A stretch of 64,000 nucleotides of DNA from Alcanivorax hongdengensis A-11-3 (GTDB lineage Bacteria > Pseudomonadota > Gammaproteobacteria > Pseudomonadales > Alcanivoracaceae). The stretch spans positions 62,001 to 126,000 of the forward strand of contig NZ_AMRJ01000001.1 in assembly GCF_000300995.1 (NCBI RefSeq), written 5' to 3'. This document shows positions 28,626 through 37,924 of this stretch, in pieces. The notes under the pieces are model-generated. The model saw only the letters and a list, made by a program, of their open reading frames with translations, was not told the DNA's origin and did no database searches. The stretch's first letter is position 1. The number at the start of each line of letters is the position of its first letter. Both the position numbers and the translations under genes were made by a program.

Positions 28626-29666
28626 ATGCGCGACGACGTTCAGGACTACTACGGCAAGCAACTCACTGGCAGTGACGATCTGCAGACCAACGCCTGCTGT
28701 GACCAGGCGCCGCCGGATTACCTCAAGCCCCTGCTGGGCCAGCTGCATGATGATGTGGTCAGCCGTTACTACGGCTGCGGCCTGGTCGCGCCCCAGGCGC
28801 TGGCGGGCATGCGCATTCTCGACCTGGGCAGTGGCTCCGGCCGCGACGTCTATCTTCTCTCCGCGCTGGTCGGTGAGCAGGGGGAAGTGGTCGGCGTGGA
28901 CATGACCGACGAGCAGCTGGAGGTGGCCCGCCGCCACCAGGATTACCACCGCCAACAGTTCGGTTACCGCAACAGCAATGTGCGTTTTCTCAAGGGCTAC
29001 ATCGAAGAGCTGGATCAACTGGACCTGGCCGATGGCTATTTCGACATTGTCATCTCCAACTGCGTGATCAACCTGAGCACCGACAAGGCCAAGGTCATTG
29101 CCGACGTCAGACGGCTGCTCAAACCCGGCGGCGAATTCTATTTTTCCGATGTCTATGCCGATCGCCGCGTCCCCGAGGCACTGACCCGGGACCCGGTGTT
29201 GTACGGCGAATGCCTGTCCGGGGCGCTGTACTGGAATGATTTTCTCAACCTGGCCAAACGCTGTGGTTTTGCCGATCCGCGTCTGGTGGAATCGCGCCGG
29301 CTGACCATCGATAACCCGGCCATCGAACAGAAGCTCGGCAATATCCGCTTTTATTCCGCCACCTACCGGCTGTTCAACATCGACACTCTGGAACCAGCCT
29401 GCGAAGACTACGGCCAGGCCGTGGTCTACCGCGGCACCCTGGCCGACAGCCCAGATGCCTTCGTGCTGGACGATCACCACATGATGGAAACCGGCAAGGT
29501 GTTCCCGGTCTGTGGCAACACCTGGCTGATGCTGGCGCAAAGCCGTTTTCGGGAGCACTTCGATTACATCGGCAGCTTCGATCGCCACTTCGGCATTTTT
29601 GAAGGCTGCGGCCTGAACGTGCCGTTTGAAGACAATGAGCAAGGCGGCACAGCAAGCTGCTGTTAG
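28626..29666 (+). CDS. arsM: Arsenite S-adenosylmethionine methyltransferase ArsM
   Basis: Methylates trivalent arsenic using S-adenosylmethionine. The Rossmann methyltransferase core has ILDLGSGSGRDVYLLS (SAM-binding motif I, residues 64-79) and VVGVDMTDEQLEVAR. The arsenic-binding cysteines of the family are in place: Cys24/25 in TNACC, Cys51 in RYYGCG, Cys146 in SNCVINL, and Cys196 in YGECLSGALY. 346 aa, with a further C-terminal CGLNVPFE and a terminal CC pair. It heads a four-gene plus-strand operon with a TVP38-oxidoreductase fusion, a DUF547 protein and a membrane protein. arsS, arsR and arsC are not seen in the window. Confidence 0.92.
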   Translation: MRDDVQDYYGKQLTGSDDLQTNACCDQAPPDYLKPLLGQLHDDVVSRYYGCGLVAPQALAGMRILDLGSGSGRDVYLLSALVGEQGEVVGVDMTDEQLEVARRHQDYHRQQFGYRNSNVRFLKGYIEELDQLDLADGYFDIVISNCVINLSTDKAKVIADVRRLLKPGGEFYFSDVYADRRVPEALTRDPVLYGECLSGALYWNDFLNLAKRCGFADPRLVESRRLTIDNPAIEQKLGNIRFYSATYRLFNIDTLEPACEDYGQAVVYRGTLADSPDAFVLDDHHMMETGKVFPVCGNTWLMLAQSRFREHFDYIGSFDRHFGIFEGCGLNVPFEDNEQGGTASCC

Positions 29667-29695
29667 CCGCCCCACGCCAAAACCAGGGAAGCCCC

Positions 29696-31840
29696 ATGAA
29701 CATCAAGAAAGCGCTGTTACTCGTCATCATCGCGGCGCTCATTGCCAGTTACTTCCTGTTTGATCTTGGCCGTTTCTTGAGTCTGGATTACCTGAAGGAG
29801 CAGCAACACGCCTTCGATGCGCTCTACGGGGACAAGCCTGCCGTGGTCCTCGGCGCCTTTTTCGCCATCTATGTGATCGTCACCGCCCTGAGTCTGCCGG
29901 GTGCGGCCATCATGACCCTGGCCGCCGGTGCCCTGTTCGGGTTCTGGGTGGCCCTGCTGCTGGTCTCCTTTGCGTCCAGCCTGGGCGCCACCCTGGCCTT
30001 CCTGGCCTCGCGCTTTCTGTTCCGGGATGCGGTGCAATCACGCTTTGGCGAAAGGCTCAAGAAAATCAACGCCGGGGTGGAAAAGGAAGGCGCCTTTTAC
30101 CTGTTTACCCTGCGGCTGGTGCCGGTGGTGCCCTTCTTTGTCATCAACCTTGTAATGGGCCTCACACCACTACCCGCCCGTACCTTTTACTGGGTCAGTC
30201 AACTGGGCATGCTGGCCGGCACCGCCGTCTACGTGAATGCCGGCACCCAGCTCGGCCAGCTCGATGGCCTGGCCGGCCTGCTGTCCCCGGGGCTGATCGG
30301 CGCCTTTGTCCTGCTCGGTCTGTTCCCCTGGATCGCCCGCGCCCTGCTGGATCGCCTGCAGGCTCGCAAGGTCTATCGGGGCTGGAAGAAACCGAAGCAC
30401 TTTGATCGCAACCTGATCGTCATTGGCGCCGGTTCCGCCGGCCTGGTCAGCGCCTACATCGCGGCCATGGTAAAAGCCAAAGTCACCCTGATCGAAAAAC
30501 ACAAAATGGGGGGTGACTGCCTCAACACCGGCTGCGTGCCCTCAAAGGCCCTGATCAAAAGTGCCCGCATTGCCTATCACGACCGGCAGGCAGAAAAGTA
30601 TGGTTTCGACAGCATTCAGAGCCGGTTCGTGTTCGGCAATCTGATGCAGCGGGTGCAAAAAATCATCGAAAAGATCGAACCCCACGACTCCGTGGAACGC
30701 TATACCGGCCTGGGCGTGGATTGCCGTCAGGGTGAAGCACGCCTCGTTTCCCCCTGGGCAGTGGAAATCCGCAACGGCGAACGGGTGGAGACCCTCACCG
30801 CCCGCAGCATCATCATCGCTTCCGGGGCTCGCCCGTTCGTGCCGCCGATCCCCGGCATCGACGACATGGATATCCTCACGTCCGACAATCTCTGGCAATT
30901 GCAGGAGCAACCCCAAAGGCTACTGGTACTGGGTGGCGGCCCCATCGGCTGTGAGCTGGCCCAGACCTTTGCCCGACTGGGCAGTGATGTTACCCAGGTG
31001 GAAATGCTGCCACGCCTGATGATTCGCGAGGATCAGGAAGCCAGCGAGATTGTCGCCCGCGCCCTGGGCGACAGTGGCGTCCGGGTTCTCACCGGCCACA
31101 AGGCGGTTCGCTTTGCCCGGGAGAACGGCGAGAAGGTGCTTTACGTGGAGCACGATGGCCGGGAAACCGCCCTGCCCTTCGACCAGGTGCTGGTGGCGGT
31201 GGGCCGCAAGGCCAATACGGACACGCTTGGCCTGCAAGCGCTCAACCTGCCCACCGATCCCGACGGCACCATCCAGACCAACGAACGGCTGCAAAGCCGT
31301 TATCCGAACATTTATGCCTGCGGGGACGTGGCCGGCCCCTACCAGTTCACCCACACCGCCGCGCACCAGGCCTGGTATGCCTCGGTCAATGCCCTGTTCG
31401 GCTCACTCAAGCGCTTCAAGGTGGATTACCGGGTGATTCCCTGGTGCACCTTCACCGACCCGGAAGTCGCCCGAGTGGGGCTCAACGAACAGGACGCCGG
31501 GCAACAGGGCGTGGATTACGACGTCACCCGCTACGGCATTGATGACCTGGACCGGGCCATCGCCGACAGCACCGACCTGGGTTATGTGAAGGTGCTTACC
31601 GCCAAAGGCAGCGACCGGATTCTCGGCGTCACCATTGTCGGCCAGCATGCCGGCGAGCTGATCGCCGAATACGTACTGGCCATGAAACATGGCCTGGGGC
31701 TGAACAAGATCCTCGGCACCATCCACATCTATCCAACCCTGGCCGAGGCCAACAAGTTTGCCGCCGGCGAATGGAAAAAAGCCCGCAAACCGGAAGGCCT
31801 GCTACGCTGGGTTGAGCGTTACCATGACTGGCGTCGTTAA
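29696..31840 (+). CDS. TVP38/TMEM64 membrane domain fused to a pyridine nucleotide-disulfide oxidoreductase
   Basis: A 714-aa fusion. Residues 1-225 are a TVP38/SNARE-associated (DedA-like) membrane domain with about five hydrophobic helices, including ALSLPGAAIMTLAAGALFG and LRLVPVVPFFVINLVMGL. Residues 236-714 are a flavoprotein of the mercuric reductase/dihydrolipoamide dehydrogenase class. It has FAD-binding IVIGAGSAGLVSAY, redox-active Cys275 and Cys280 in GGDCLNTGCVPSKAL, NAD(P)-binding LLVLGGGPIGCELAQ, and a C-terminal HIYPTLAEA with His and Glu for the partner active site. It lacks the N-terminal metal-binding domain and C-terminal Cys pair of MerA, so mercury need not be the substrate. 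Gene order suggests a role linked to arsenic or thiol redox. Confidence 0.9.
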   Translation: MNIKKALLLVIIAALIASYFLFDLGRFLSLDYLKEQQHAFDALYGDKPAVVLGAFFAIYVIVTALSLPGAAIMTLAAGALFGFWVALLLVSFASSLGATLAFLASRFLFRDAVQSRFGERLKKINAGVEKEGAFYLFTLRLVPVVPFFVINLVMGLTPLPARTFYWVSQLGMLAGTAVYVNAGTQLGQLDGLAGLLSPGLIGAFVLLGLFPWIARALLDRLQARKVYRGWKKPKHFDRNLIVIGAGSAGLVSAYIAAMVKAKVTLIEKHKMGGDCLNTGCVPSKALIKSARIAYHDRQAEKYGFDSIQSRFVFGNLMQRVQKIIEKIEPHDSVERYTGLGVDCRQGEARLVSPWAVEIRNGERVETLTARSIIIASGARPFVPPIPGIDDMDILTSDNLWQLQEQPQRLLVLGGGPIGCELAQTFARLGSDVTQVEMLPRLMIREDQEASEIVARALGDSGVRVLTGHKAVRFARENGEKVLYVEHDGRETALPFDQVLVAVGRKANTDTLGLQALNLPTDPDGTIQTNERLQSRYPNIYACGDVAGPYQFTHTAAHQAWYASVNALFGSLKRFKVDYRVIPWCTFTDPEVARVGLNEQDAGQQGVDYDVTRYGIDDLDRAIADSTDLGYVKVLTAKGSDRILGVTIVGQHAGELIAEYVLAMKHGLGLNKILGTIHIYPTLAEANKFAAGEWKKARKPEGLLRWVERYHDWRR

Positions 31841-31856
31841 TACTCAAGGAGACACC

Positions 31857-32663
31857 ATGCGCTGGATTGCCCTGTTACTGTTGAGTCTGTCACTGCCTGC
31901 CTTTGCCTTCGATCACAGTGGCTGGAACCGGCTGCTTGAAAGCCACGTTCACTGGCAACGTGACGGCGTGGCCAGTGCCGTGGATTACAGCGGCATGCGC
32001 CAAGAGCAGGCTGCCCTGGATCGCTACCTGGCCAGCCTGTCGGCGGTGACTCCGGCACAGTTCGAAAACTTCAGCCATGATGAAAAGCTGGCGTTCCTGA
32101 TCAATGCCTACAATGCCTTCACCGTGGCCCTGATCCTGCGGCAACCGGCGTTGCCGGATTCCATTCGTGATATCGGCAGCTTTTTCAACGGCCCCTGGGA
32201 CCAGCGCTTCTTCTCCCTGCTGGGCAAGAAGCGCACCCTCGACGAGGTGGAGCACACCCTGATCCGGGCCAATCCGTCCCTGATGGACCCGCGTGTGCAC
32301 TTCGCGCTCAACTGCGCCTCTGTCGGCTGCCCGGCCCTGCGCCCGGAGGCCTATCAGGGCGAACGTCTGGACCAGCAGCTCACCGATAACCTGAAACGCT
32401 TTCTCAGTGACCGGCAGCGCAACCGCTACAACTCCCGGGAAAACCGGCTGGAGGTATCGAAGATCTTCGACTGGTACGACGACGATTTTGAAAAAGCCAG
32501 CGGCAGCGTGGAGCGCTACCTGCTGCAATATGCCGATACGCTGGCGTTACCGGAAACCGCCAGACAGTCACTGGACAGCGACAGCCTGGACCTGCACTTT
32601 CTCAGTTATGACTGGAGCCTGAACCGGGAAGCCCACCATGATGCTACGCCAACGGATGGTTGA
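31857..32663 (+). CDS. Secreted DUF547-family protein
   Basis: A 268-aa protein with a clear signal peptide (MRWIALLLLSLSLPAFA). The conserved DUF547 core includes EKLAFLINAYNAFTVALIL, IGSFFNGPWDQRFFSLLGKKRTLDEVEHTLIR, DPRVHFALNCASVGCPALRPEAY and SKIFDWYDDDF. The LNCASVGCPAL segment, with its His and Cys, resembles a cysteine-peptidase-like active site, but the family's activity is not firmly established. The ATG at 31857 with AAGGAG upstream is chosen over an in-frame start at 31758 inside the previous gene. It is 16 bp after the oxidoreductase fusion. DUF547, ArsM and TVP38-oxidoreductase genes recur together in arsenic-associated clusters. Confidence 0.88.
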   Translation: MRWIALLLLSLSLPAFAFDHSGWNRLLESHVHWQRDGVASAVDYSGMRQEQAALDRYLASLSAVTPAQFENFSHDEKLAFLINAYNAFTVALILRQPALPDSIRDIGSFFNGPWDQRFFSLLGKKRTLDEVEHTLIRANPSLMDPRVHFALNCASVGCPALRPEAYQGERLDQQLTDNLKRFLSDRQRNRYNSRENRLEVSKIFDWYDDDFEKASGSVERYLLQYADTLALPETARQSLDSDSLDLHFLSYDWSLNREAHHDATPTDG

Positions 32664-33069
32664 TAGCTGGCACGCCTTTCGCGCCCTGCCCCTGTGGTTG
32701 CAGGCCTGGGTGGCACTCATACTGATGCCGGCCAACGCCGCCGGCCTGCTGTTTCTGGACACTTTCAGCGGCCGGGCCATCAGCCTGGCGCTGGTCCTGG
32801 TGGTGATCGCCAACGTTGCCCTGATGCTCTACCACCGGGGCATGAACCGGGACATGTCCGTGGTACACCTGCTGGCATGGTTACCGCTGGAAATCCTGCT
32901 GCTGGGCGCCCTCGGTGGTGTCTGGGGCGATGACACCCTGAGCCGCCCGGTCTGGGCACTGACCGTGACCGTGGTAATGGTCAACGCCATCAGCCTGTTC
33001 TTCGACCTGATTGATGCCTGGCGCTGGTGGCACGGCGAACGCATGACACTGCACCCGAAACATCATTAA
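32638..33069 (+). CDS. Small integral membrane protein of unknown function
   Basis: A 143-aa hydrophobic protein with about four membrane segments (near residues 20-40, 47-66, 76-95 and 103-122). It has a short basic N-terminus and a His-rich C-terminus (HGERMTLHPKHH). No family is recognised. It overlaps the DUF547 gene by 26 bp and is therefore translationally coupled to it, closing the arsM operon. It converges on radA with a 44-bp gap lacking an obvious terminator. Confidence 0.75.
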   Translation: MMLRQRMVDSWHAFRALPLWLQAWVALILMPANAAGLLFLDTFSGRAISLALVLVVIANVALMLYHRGMNRDMSVVHLLAWLPLEILLLGALGGVWGDDTLSRPVWALTVTVVMVNAISLFFDLIDAWRWWHGERMTLHPKHH

Positions 33070-33113
33070 CCCTTAATCATGAACAACTCACGATTGGGGT
33101 TTGCGACTTAGCT

Positions 33114-34478
33114 CTATAAATATTCCAGCGCCTGGGCCAGGGTGCTGACGCCGATCACTTCCATATTGTCCGGCAGGGCCCGTGGCAGGTTGGCCTTGGG
33201 CACAATGGCCTTGCGAAAACCGTGCTTGGCGGCCTCGTACAGCCGCTCCTGCCCCTGGGGTACCGGCCGAATCTCGCCGGACAGGCCCACCTCACCGAAC
33301 ACCACCAGCTCCCGTCCCAGCGGCCGGTCGCGGAAACTGGAGACAATGGCCAGTACCTGGGCCAGGTCCGCGGCGGTTTCGGTGACCTTGACGCCCCCCA
33401 CCACGTTCATGAAGACATCCTGATCGCCCACCTGAATGCCGCCATGGCGATGCAGCACCGCCAGCAACATGGCCAGGCGGTTACCTTCCAAGCCCACGCA
33501 AACCCGGCGGGGGTTGCCGAAATGGGAGGCATCCACCAGTGCCTGAAGCTCCACCAGCAAGGGCCGGGTGCCCTCCCAGACCACGGTCACCAGCGAACCG
33601 GACGCAATGTCATCGGCCCGGTTGAGAAAAATGGCCGAGGGGTTTTTCACTTCCTTGAGCCCTTCGCCGGTCATGGCAAAGACCCCCAGTTCGTTGACCG
33701 CGCCAAAGCGGTTCTTGAGGCCGCGCAGGGTACGAAAACGTGAGTCGGTGGAACCTTCCAGCATCAGGGAGCAGTCGATCATGTGCTCCAGCACCTTGGG
33801 ACCGGCCAGGGTGCCATCCTTGGTGACGTGGCCGACCAACAGCAGCACGGTACCGGTCTGCTTGGCAAAGCGGGTCAGTGCCGCGGCACATTCTCGCACC
33901 TGGGCGACACTGCCCGGCGCTGACTGCAGGGCAGTCAGATACATGACCTGGATGGAATCCACCACCAGGATGCGTGGTTGCTCCTTGCGGGCCAGATCCA
34001 GTATCTGCTCCACATCGGTCTCCGCCGCCAGGCGCAGCTTGTCCCTGGGCAGTTTCAGCCGCCCGGCACGCAGGGCCACCTGGGCCAGGGATTCCTCGCC
34101 AGTGATATACAGGCACGATTGCTGACCAGCCAGCCGGCACAGGGTCTGCAACAGCAGGGTGGACTTGCCGGCGCCCGGGTGCCCGCCAATCAGGATCGCC
34201 GAGCCCGGCACCAGGCCTCCGCCCAGCACCCGGTCCAGTTCCCCCATGCCTGTACCGATGCGTGGCGTTTCTTCCAGCACGATCTCGTCCAGGTTCTGCA
34301 CCTCGGAGAGCTGGCCGGCAAAGCCTCCCCGGTTGGCACTGCGGCTGGTGGGCGTGGCACCGTCGTGAACGAATTCCTGCAAGGTATTCCAGGCCCCGCA
34401 GGCCGGGCACTGGCCCTGCCACTTGGGAAAATCCCCGCCACAATCGGTACAGACAAATGCGATTTTCTTCTTGGCCAT
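33114..34478 (-). CDS. radA: DNA repair protein RadA (branch-migration helicase)
   Basis: RecA-like ATPase that drives branch migration of recombination intermediates. The N-terminal zinc finger has Cys10, Cys13, Cys24 and Cys27 (CTDCGGDFPKWQGQCPACGAW). Walker A is GGHPGAGKST at about 98-107, Walker B ILVVDSIQ. The RadA-specific LKNRFGAVNELGVFAM motif is present, and a C-terminal Lon-like domain follows (VFGEVGLSGEIRPVPQG). 454 aa, complete. It is transcribed after alr across a REP-like element. Confidence 0.97.
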   Translation of the reverse strand: MAKKKIAFVCTDCGGDFPKWQGQCPACGAWNTLQEFVHDGATPTSRSANRGGFAGQLSEVQNLDEIVLEETPRIGTGMGELDRVLGGGLVPGSAILIGGHPGAGKSTLLLQTLCRLAGQQSCLYITGEESLAQVALRAGRLKLPRDKLRLAAETDVEQILDLARKEQPRILVVDSIQVMYLTALQSAPGSVAQVRECAAALTRFAKQTGTVLLLVGHVTKDGTLAGPKVLEHMIDCSLMLEGSTDSRFRTLRGLKNRFGAVNELGVFAMTGEGLKEVKNPSAIFLNRADDIASGSLVTVVWEGTRPLLVELQALVDASHFGNPRRVCVGLEGNRLAMLLAVLHRHGGIQVGDQDVFMNVVGGVKVTETAADLAQVLAIVSSFRDRPLGRELVVFGEVGLSGEIRPVPQGQERLYEAAKHGFRKAIVPKANLPRALPDNMEVIGVSTLAQALEYL

Positions 34479-34514
34479 GATCCCTCGGAAACAGACGACG
34501 TTTTTACAGGGCTA

Positions 34515-34543
34515 CTGTAGGAGCTTGCCTGCAAGCGATGGCA
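34515..34543. repeat. REP-like element between alr and radA
   Basis: It begins CTGTAGGAGCTTGCCTGCAA and contains the perfect hairpin GCTTGC-CT-GCAAGC (34523-34536). The GTAGGAGC head matches the core of the larger inverted repeat at 11632-11704, so both may belong to one REP family. Confidence 0.65.
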
Positions 34544-34560
34544 CTTGCGATGACGATGAT

Positions 34561-35622
34561 CTAGACAATGATGCGCTCGGGGCGCCCGGTAATCTGGCAG
34601 AACAGCTCGTAACTGATGGTACCGCAGGCAGCGGCCACCTCGTCCACCGACACGGTATCCCCCCACAATTCCACCTCGTCACCGACGTTCGCCTCGATAC
34701 CGGTGAGATCCACGGTCAGCATGTCCATGGACACCCGCCCGGCCAGTACCGTGCGTTGCCCGGCCACCGCCACCGGGGTGCCACCGGGAGCATGACGCGG
34801 GTAGCCGTCACCGTAGCCCACCGCCACCACGCCAATACGGGTTTTGACGGTGGCGGTCCAGGTGGCGCCATAGCCCACGCTGTCACCGGCCGCCACCTCG
34901 TTGATGGCAATCAGGCGGGCACTGAAACGATGGCTGACCTGCAGATCCAGATCAGCAGCGCTACGCCAGGCAAAGGGCGAGGAGCCATACAGCATAATAC
35001 CGGGGCGCACCCGGCGGGCATGGCTCTCCGGGTAACGGATCAGCGCCGCAGAGTTGGCCGCAGACAGCGGCAGCCCCAGGGTGTCCGCCACCTGCCAGGC
35101 ACGCTGCAGTTGCTGGGCGGTCAGGGTATCCTGCCGGTCATCGGCACAGGCAAAATGGGTCATCACCCCTTCCGGTTCCAGCCCCGCCTCTCGCAACCGC
35201 CAGGCCTGTGCCAGGGCGGCCCTGGGGCTCATGCCCAGGCGATTCATGCCGGTGTTGAGTTTCAGCCACAGGCGCACTGGCAAGGGCTCGGCCAGCAGCA
35301 GATCCACCTGCCAGGGGGCGTGAATCACCAGTTCCAGATTCTGACGGTGGGCTTCGCGCAGCTCCTCCGAATCGAAGGGCCCCTCGGCCACCAGGATAGG
35401 GCTGTCGATGCCCTGTCGGCGCAGGGCCAGGGCCTCATCCAGCACCGCCACACCCAAGCCGCTGACCTCGGCGGCCAGTGTCCGGGCAGTCAGCAGCAGG
35501 CCATGGCCGTAACCGTCGGCCTTGATCATGGCAAACACCTGGGCATCGCCGGCCAGCGCCACTGCCCGGCGGGCATTATGGGCCAGCGCCGCCGGACGAA
35601 TTTCCACACGGGTGCCTCTCAT
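34561..35622 (-). CDS. alr: Alanine racemase
   Basis: PLP enzyme interconverting L- and D-alanine for peptidoglycan. The PLP lysine lies in VFAMIKADGYGHGL (Lys34), and the second catalytic Tyr lies in DSVGYGATW. RPGIMLYGSSP and VSMDMLTVDLT are family motifs. From the chosen ATG at 35622 the protein is 353 aa. The in-frame start at 35661 adds 13 residues unlike the family, and MRGTRVEIRPAAL is the conserved beginning. It lies between dnaB and radA, the usual order. Confidence 0.95.
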   Translation of the reverse strand: MRGTRVEIRPAALAHNARRAVALAGDAQVFAMIKADGYGHGLLLTARTLAAEVSGLGVAVLDEALALRRQGIDSPILVAEGPFDSEELREAHRQNLELVIHAPWQVDLLLAEPLPVRLWLKLNTGMNRLGMSPRAALAQAWRLREAGLEPEGVMTHFACADDRQDTLTAQQLQRAWQVADTLGLPLSAANSAALIRYPESHARRVRPGIMLYGSSPFAWRSAADLDLQVSHRFSARLIAINEVAAGDSVGYGATWTATVKTRIGVVAVGYGDGYPRHAPGGTPVAVAGQRTVLAGRVSMDMLTVDLTGIEANVGDEVELWGDTVSVDEVAAACGTISYELFCQITGRPERIIV

Positions 35623-35709
35623 GGGCGCAGGCTCCGCCAGCAGCGTCCGGCATCCGACCACTGATGGCCGCTCACCTTGCCCACAGGGAACACGACCATT
35701 TGAGCGTCC

Positions 35710-37104
35710 TTATTCATCCATGGCCGACAGCTGGGCATAGTATTCCGGCGCCAGATCATCGAAGCGGGTGAACTCGCCCCGGAACGCCAGCCGCACGGTG
35801 CCGATGGGGCCGTTACGCTGCTTGCCGATGATGACTTCCGCCACATTCTTCTCGTTGGTGTCCTTGTTGTAGACCTCATCGCGATAGAGAAACACGATCA
35901 AGTCCGCATCCTGCTCGATGGCCCCGGATTCACGCAGGTCGGACATGACCGGACGCTTGTTGGGGCGCTGTTCCAGCGAGCGGTTCAGCTGCGACAAGGC
36001 AATCACCGGGCAGTTCAGTTCCTTGGCCAGGCCCTTGAGAGAGCGGGAGATTTCCGAGATTTCATTGACCCGGTTGTCGGAGCCGGGCACCTGCATCAAC
36101 TGCAGGTAATCGACCATGATCAGGCCCAGTTCGCCGCCGCATTCACGTGCCACCCGGCGGGCACGGGCACGCATTTCCAGCGGGCTCAGGGCTGGTGTGT
36201 CGTCGATGAAGAATTTCTGTTCACTGAGCATGTGAATGGCCGAGGTAATACGCGGCCAGTCGTCCTGCTCCAGCTTGCCGGAGCGGATCGCCCCCTGATT
36301 GATGCGCCCCAGGGATGACAGCATCCGCATGACGATGGAATCGGCGGGCATTTCCATGGAGAACACCAGTACCGGCTTGCCGGATTTGATCGCCACGTTT
36401 TCGCACAGGTTCATGGCGAAGGTGGTCTTGCCCATGGACGGGCGCCCGGCTACCACGATCATGTCCGACGGCTGCAGACCGGCGGTCATCTTGTCCAGCT
36501 CCTCGAAGCCGGTGGTCAGGCCGGTCAGGGCGCTCTTGTTCTTGTACAGTTCATCAATGCGATCGACGGTCTTTTTCAGTACCGACTTGATGTTCTGCGG
36601 CCCGCTGCCCTTCTTCTGCTGTTCGGCAATCTCGAAGATGGCGGACTCGGCACTATCGAGGATCTCCAGGGACTTCTTGCCCTTGGGGTTGAAGGCATCC
36701 TCGGCCACATCGTGGGACACATTGATCAACTGGCGCAGAATACTGCGCTCACGGACGATGTCCGAATAGGCGGCGATGTTGGCGGCACTGGGGGTATTGC
36801 GGGCCAGTTCCGACAGGTAGGTCATGCCACCCACCGCATCCAGCTGCCCAAGGCTGGTCAGCGCCTGGGAGACCGTCACCAGGTCGCAGGGTTTTTCCTC
36901 TTCCACCAGCTGGCCGATCACCTCGAAGATCTGGCGATGCTCCTTGCGATAGAAATCCCGCGGGCCGACGCGCTCGGCCACGTCATCCCAGGCATTGTTG
37001 TTAAGCAACAGGCCGCCCAGGATGGCCTGCTCCGCCTCGGTGGAATTGGGCGGGATGCGCAGGTTTTCCGGCAGATGATCGTCGATCTTCACAGCATCAG
37101 TCAT
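35710..37104 (-). CDS. dnaB: Replicative DNA helicase DnaB
   Basis: Hexameric 5'-3' helicase at the replication fork. The N-terminal domain has PNSTEAEQAILGGLLLNNNAW. The C-terminal RecA-like domain has Walker A AGRPSMGKTTFAMN, MVDYLQLMQ (Walker B), and EISRSLKGLAKELNCPVIALSQLNRSLEQRPNKRPVMSDLRESGAIEQDAD (Walker-adjacent sensor loop). 464 aa, no intein. It follows the ribosomal operon but is separated from it by a strong terminator. Confidence 0.98.
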   Translation of the reverse strand: MTDAVKIDDHLPENLRIPPNSTEAEQAILGGLLLNNNAWDDVAERVGPRDFYRKEHRQIFEVIGQLVEEEKPCDLVTVSQALTSLGQLDAVGGMTYLSELARNTPSAANIAAYSDIVRERSILRQLINVSHDVAEDAFNPKGKKSLEILDSAESAIFEIAEQQKKGSGPQNIKSVLKKTVDRIDELYKNKSALTGLTTGFEELDKMTAGLQPSDMIVVAGRPSMGKTTFAMNLCENVAIKSGKPVLVFSMEMPADSIVMRMLSSLGRINQGAIRSGKLEQDDWPRITSAIHMLSEQKFFIDDTPALSPLEMRARARRVARECGGELGLIMVDYLQLMQVPGSDNRVNEISEISRSLKGLAKELNCPVIALSQLNRSLEQRPNKRPVMSDLRESGAIEQDADLIVFLYRDEVYNKDTNEKNVAEVIIGKQRNGPIGTVRLAFRGEFTRFDDLAPEYYAQLSAMDE

Positions 37105-37126
37105 GGTAGAGGCCAGGCAGCAGAAA

Positions 37127-37160
37127 TAAAAAAGGGCACTGTCTGCGACAGTGCCCTGAT
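37127..37160 (-). terminator. Intrinsic terminator after rplI
   Basis: Perfect stem GGGCACTGTC/GACAGTGCCC (37134-37143 and 37147-37156) with a three-base loop, followed on the minus strand by a T-run. It ends the rpsF-priB-rpsR-rplI transcript before dnaB. Confidence 0.9.
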
Positions 37161-37203
37161 TTTGTCACCGCACCCCTTGCGGGGCAAACCGATATGGCAG
37201 GCC

Positions 37204-37656
37204 TTACTCGGCCGGCACCACCACCAGTTTCACGGTCACAGTGACCTCGGCGTGCAGCACCAGGTCGATTTCGTACTCGCCGGTGTTACGCAGCGCGCCG
37301 TGGGGCAGCTTCACTTCTGCCTTTTCCACGTCCACACCGGTGGCCGCGGTGATCGCCTCGGCGATATCGCGGGTACCCACGGAGCCAAACAGCTTGCCTT
37401 CGTCGCCGGATTTGGCAGCGATGGAGACAGAGGCTTCGTTCAGCTTCTCGGCGCGTTCCTGGGCAGCGGACAGCTGCTCGGCGGCCTGTTTTTCCAGCTC
37501 GGCACGACGCTGTTCCACTTCAGCCAGGTTGGCTTTGGTGGCCGGCAGAGCCTTGCCTTGCGGGATCAGGAAGTTACGGCCATAGCCGGGGCGTACATCG
37601 ACCACGGAGCCCAGGTCGCCCAGGTTTTTGATCGTTTCCAGCAGGATCACTTGCAT
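37204..37656 (-). CDS. rplI: 50S ribosomal protein L9
   Basis: Large-subunit protein that influences frame maintenance. It starts [37 protein letters not shown], the highly conserved N-terminal domain. A long connecting helix ([30 protein letters not shown]) and a C-terminal domain follow. 150 aa. Last gene of the rpsF operon, 15 bp after rpsR. Confidence 0.98.
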   Translation of the reverse strand: MQVILLETIKNLGDLGSVVDVRPGYGRNFLIPQGKALPATKANLAEVEQRRAELEKQAAEQLSAAQERAEKLNEASVSIAAKSGDEGKLFGSVGTRDIAEAITAATGVDVEKAEVKLPHGALRNTGEYEIDLVLHAEVTVTVKLVVVPAE

Positions 37657-37671
37657 GACGGTCCCCTCGGC

Positions 37672-37902
37672 TTAGTTGTCGTGGCTGTCAGAGTACGGCA
37701 GCAGCGCCAGGAAGCGGGCCTGCTTGATCGCAGACGCCAGCTGACGCTGGTAGCGTGCCTTGGTGCCGGTGATACGGCTGGGCACAATCTTGCCAGTCTC
37801 GGTGATGTAGGCTTTCAGTGTGTCGAGATCCTTGTAATCAATGTACTCAACACCTTCCGCGGTGAAGCGGCAGAACTTGCGACGGCGGTAAAAACGTGCC
37901 AT
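37672..37902 (-). CDS. rpsR: 30S ribosomal protein S18
   Basis: A 76-aa small-subunit protein starting [33 protein letters not shown]. It pairs with S6 in the platform of the 30S subunit. The ATG at 37902 is the conserved start; an upstream in-frame ATG at 37953 lies inside priB. A single Cys in RRRKFC is retained; zinc-ribbon type ends are absent. Confidence 0.98.
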   Translation of the reverse strand: MARFYRRRKFCRFTAEGVEYIDYKDLDTLKAYITETGKIVPSRITGTKARYQRQLASAIKQARFLALLPYSDSHDN

Positions 37903-37924
37903 TGGATAATCTCCTGTCGAATCC

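Noticed and set aside
29696..31840. Mercuric reductase assignment for the flavoprotein fusion
   Set aside because: The N-terminal metal-binding domain and C-terminal cysteine pair of MerA are absent, and no mer genes are nearby.
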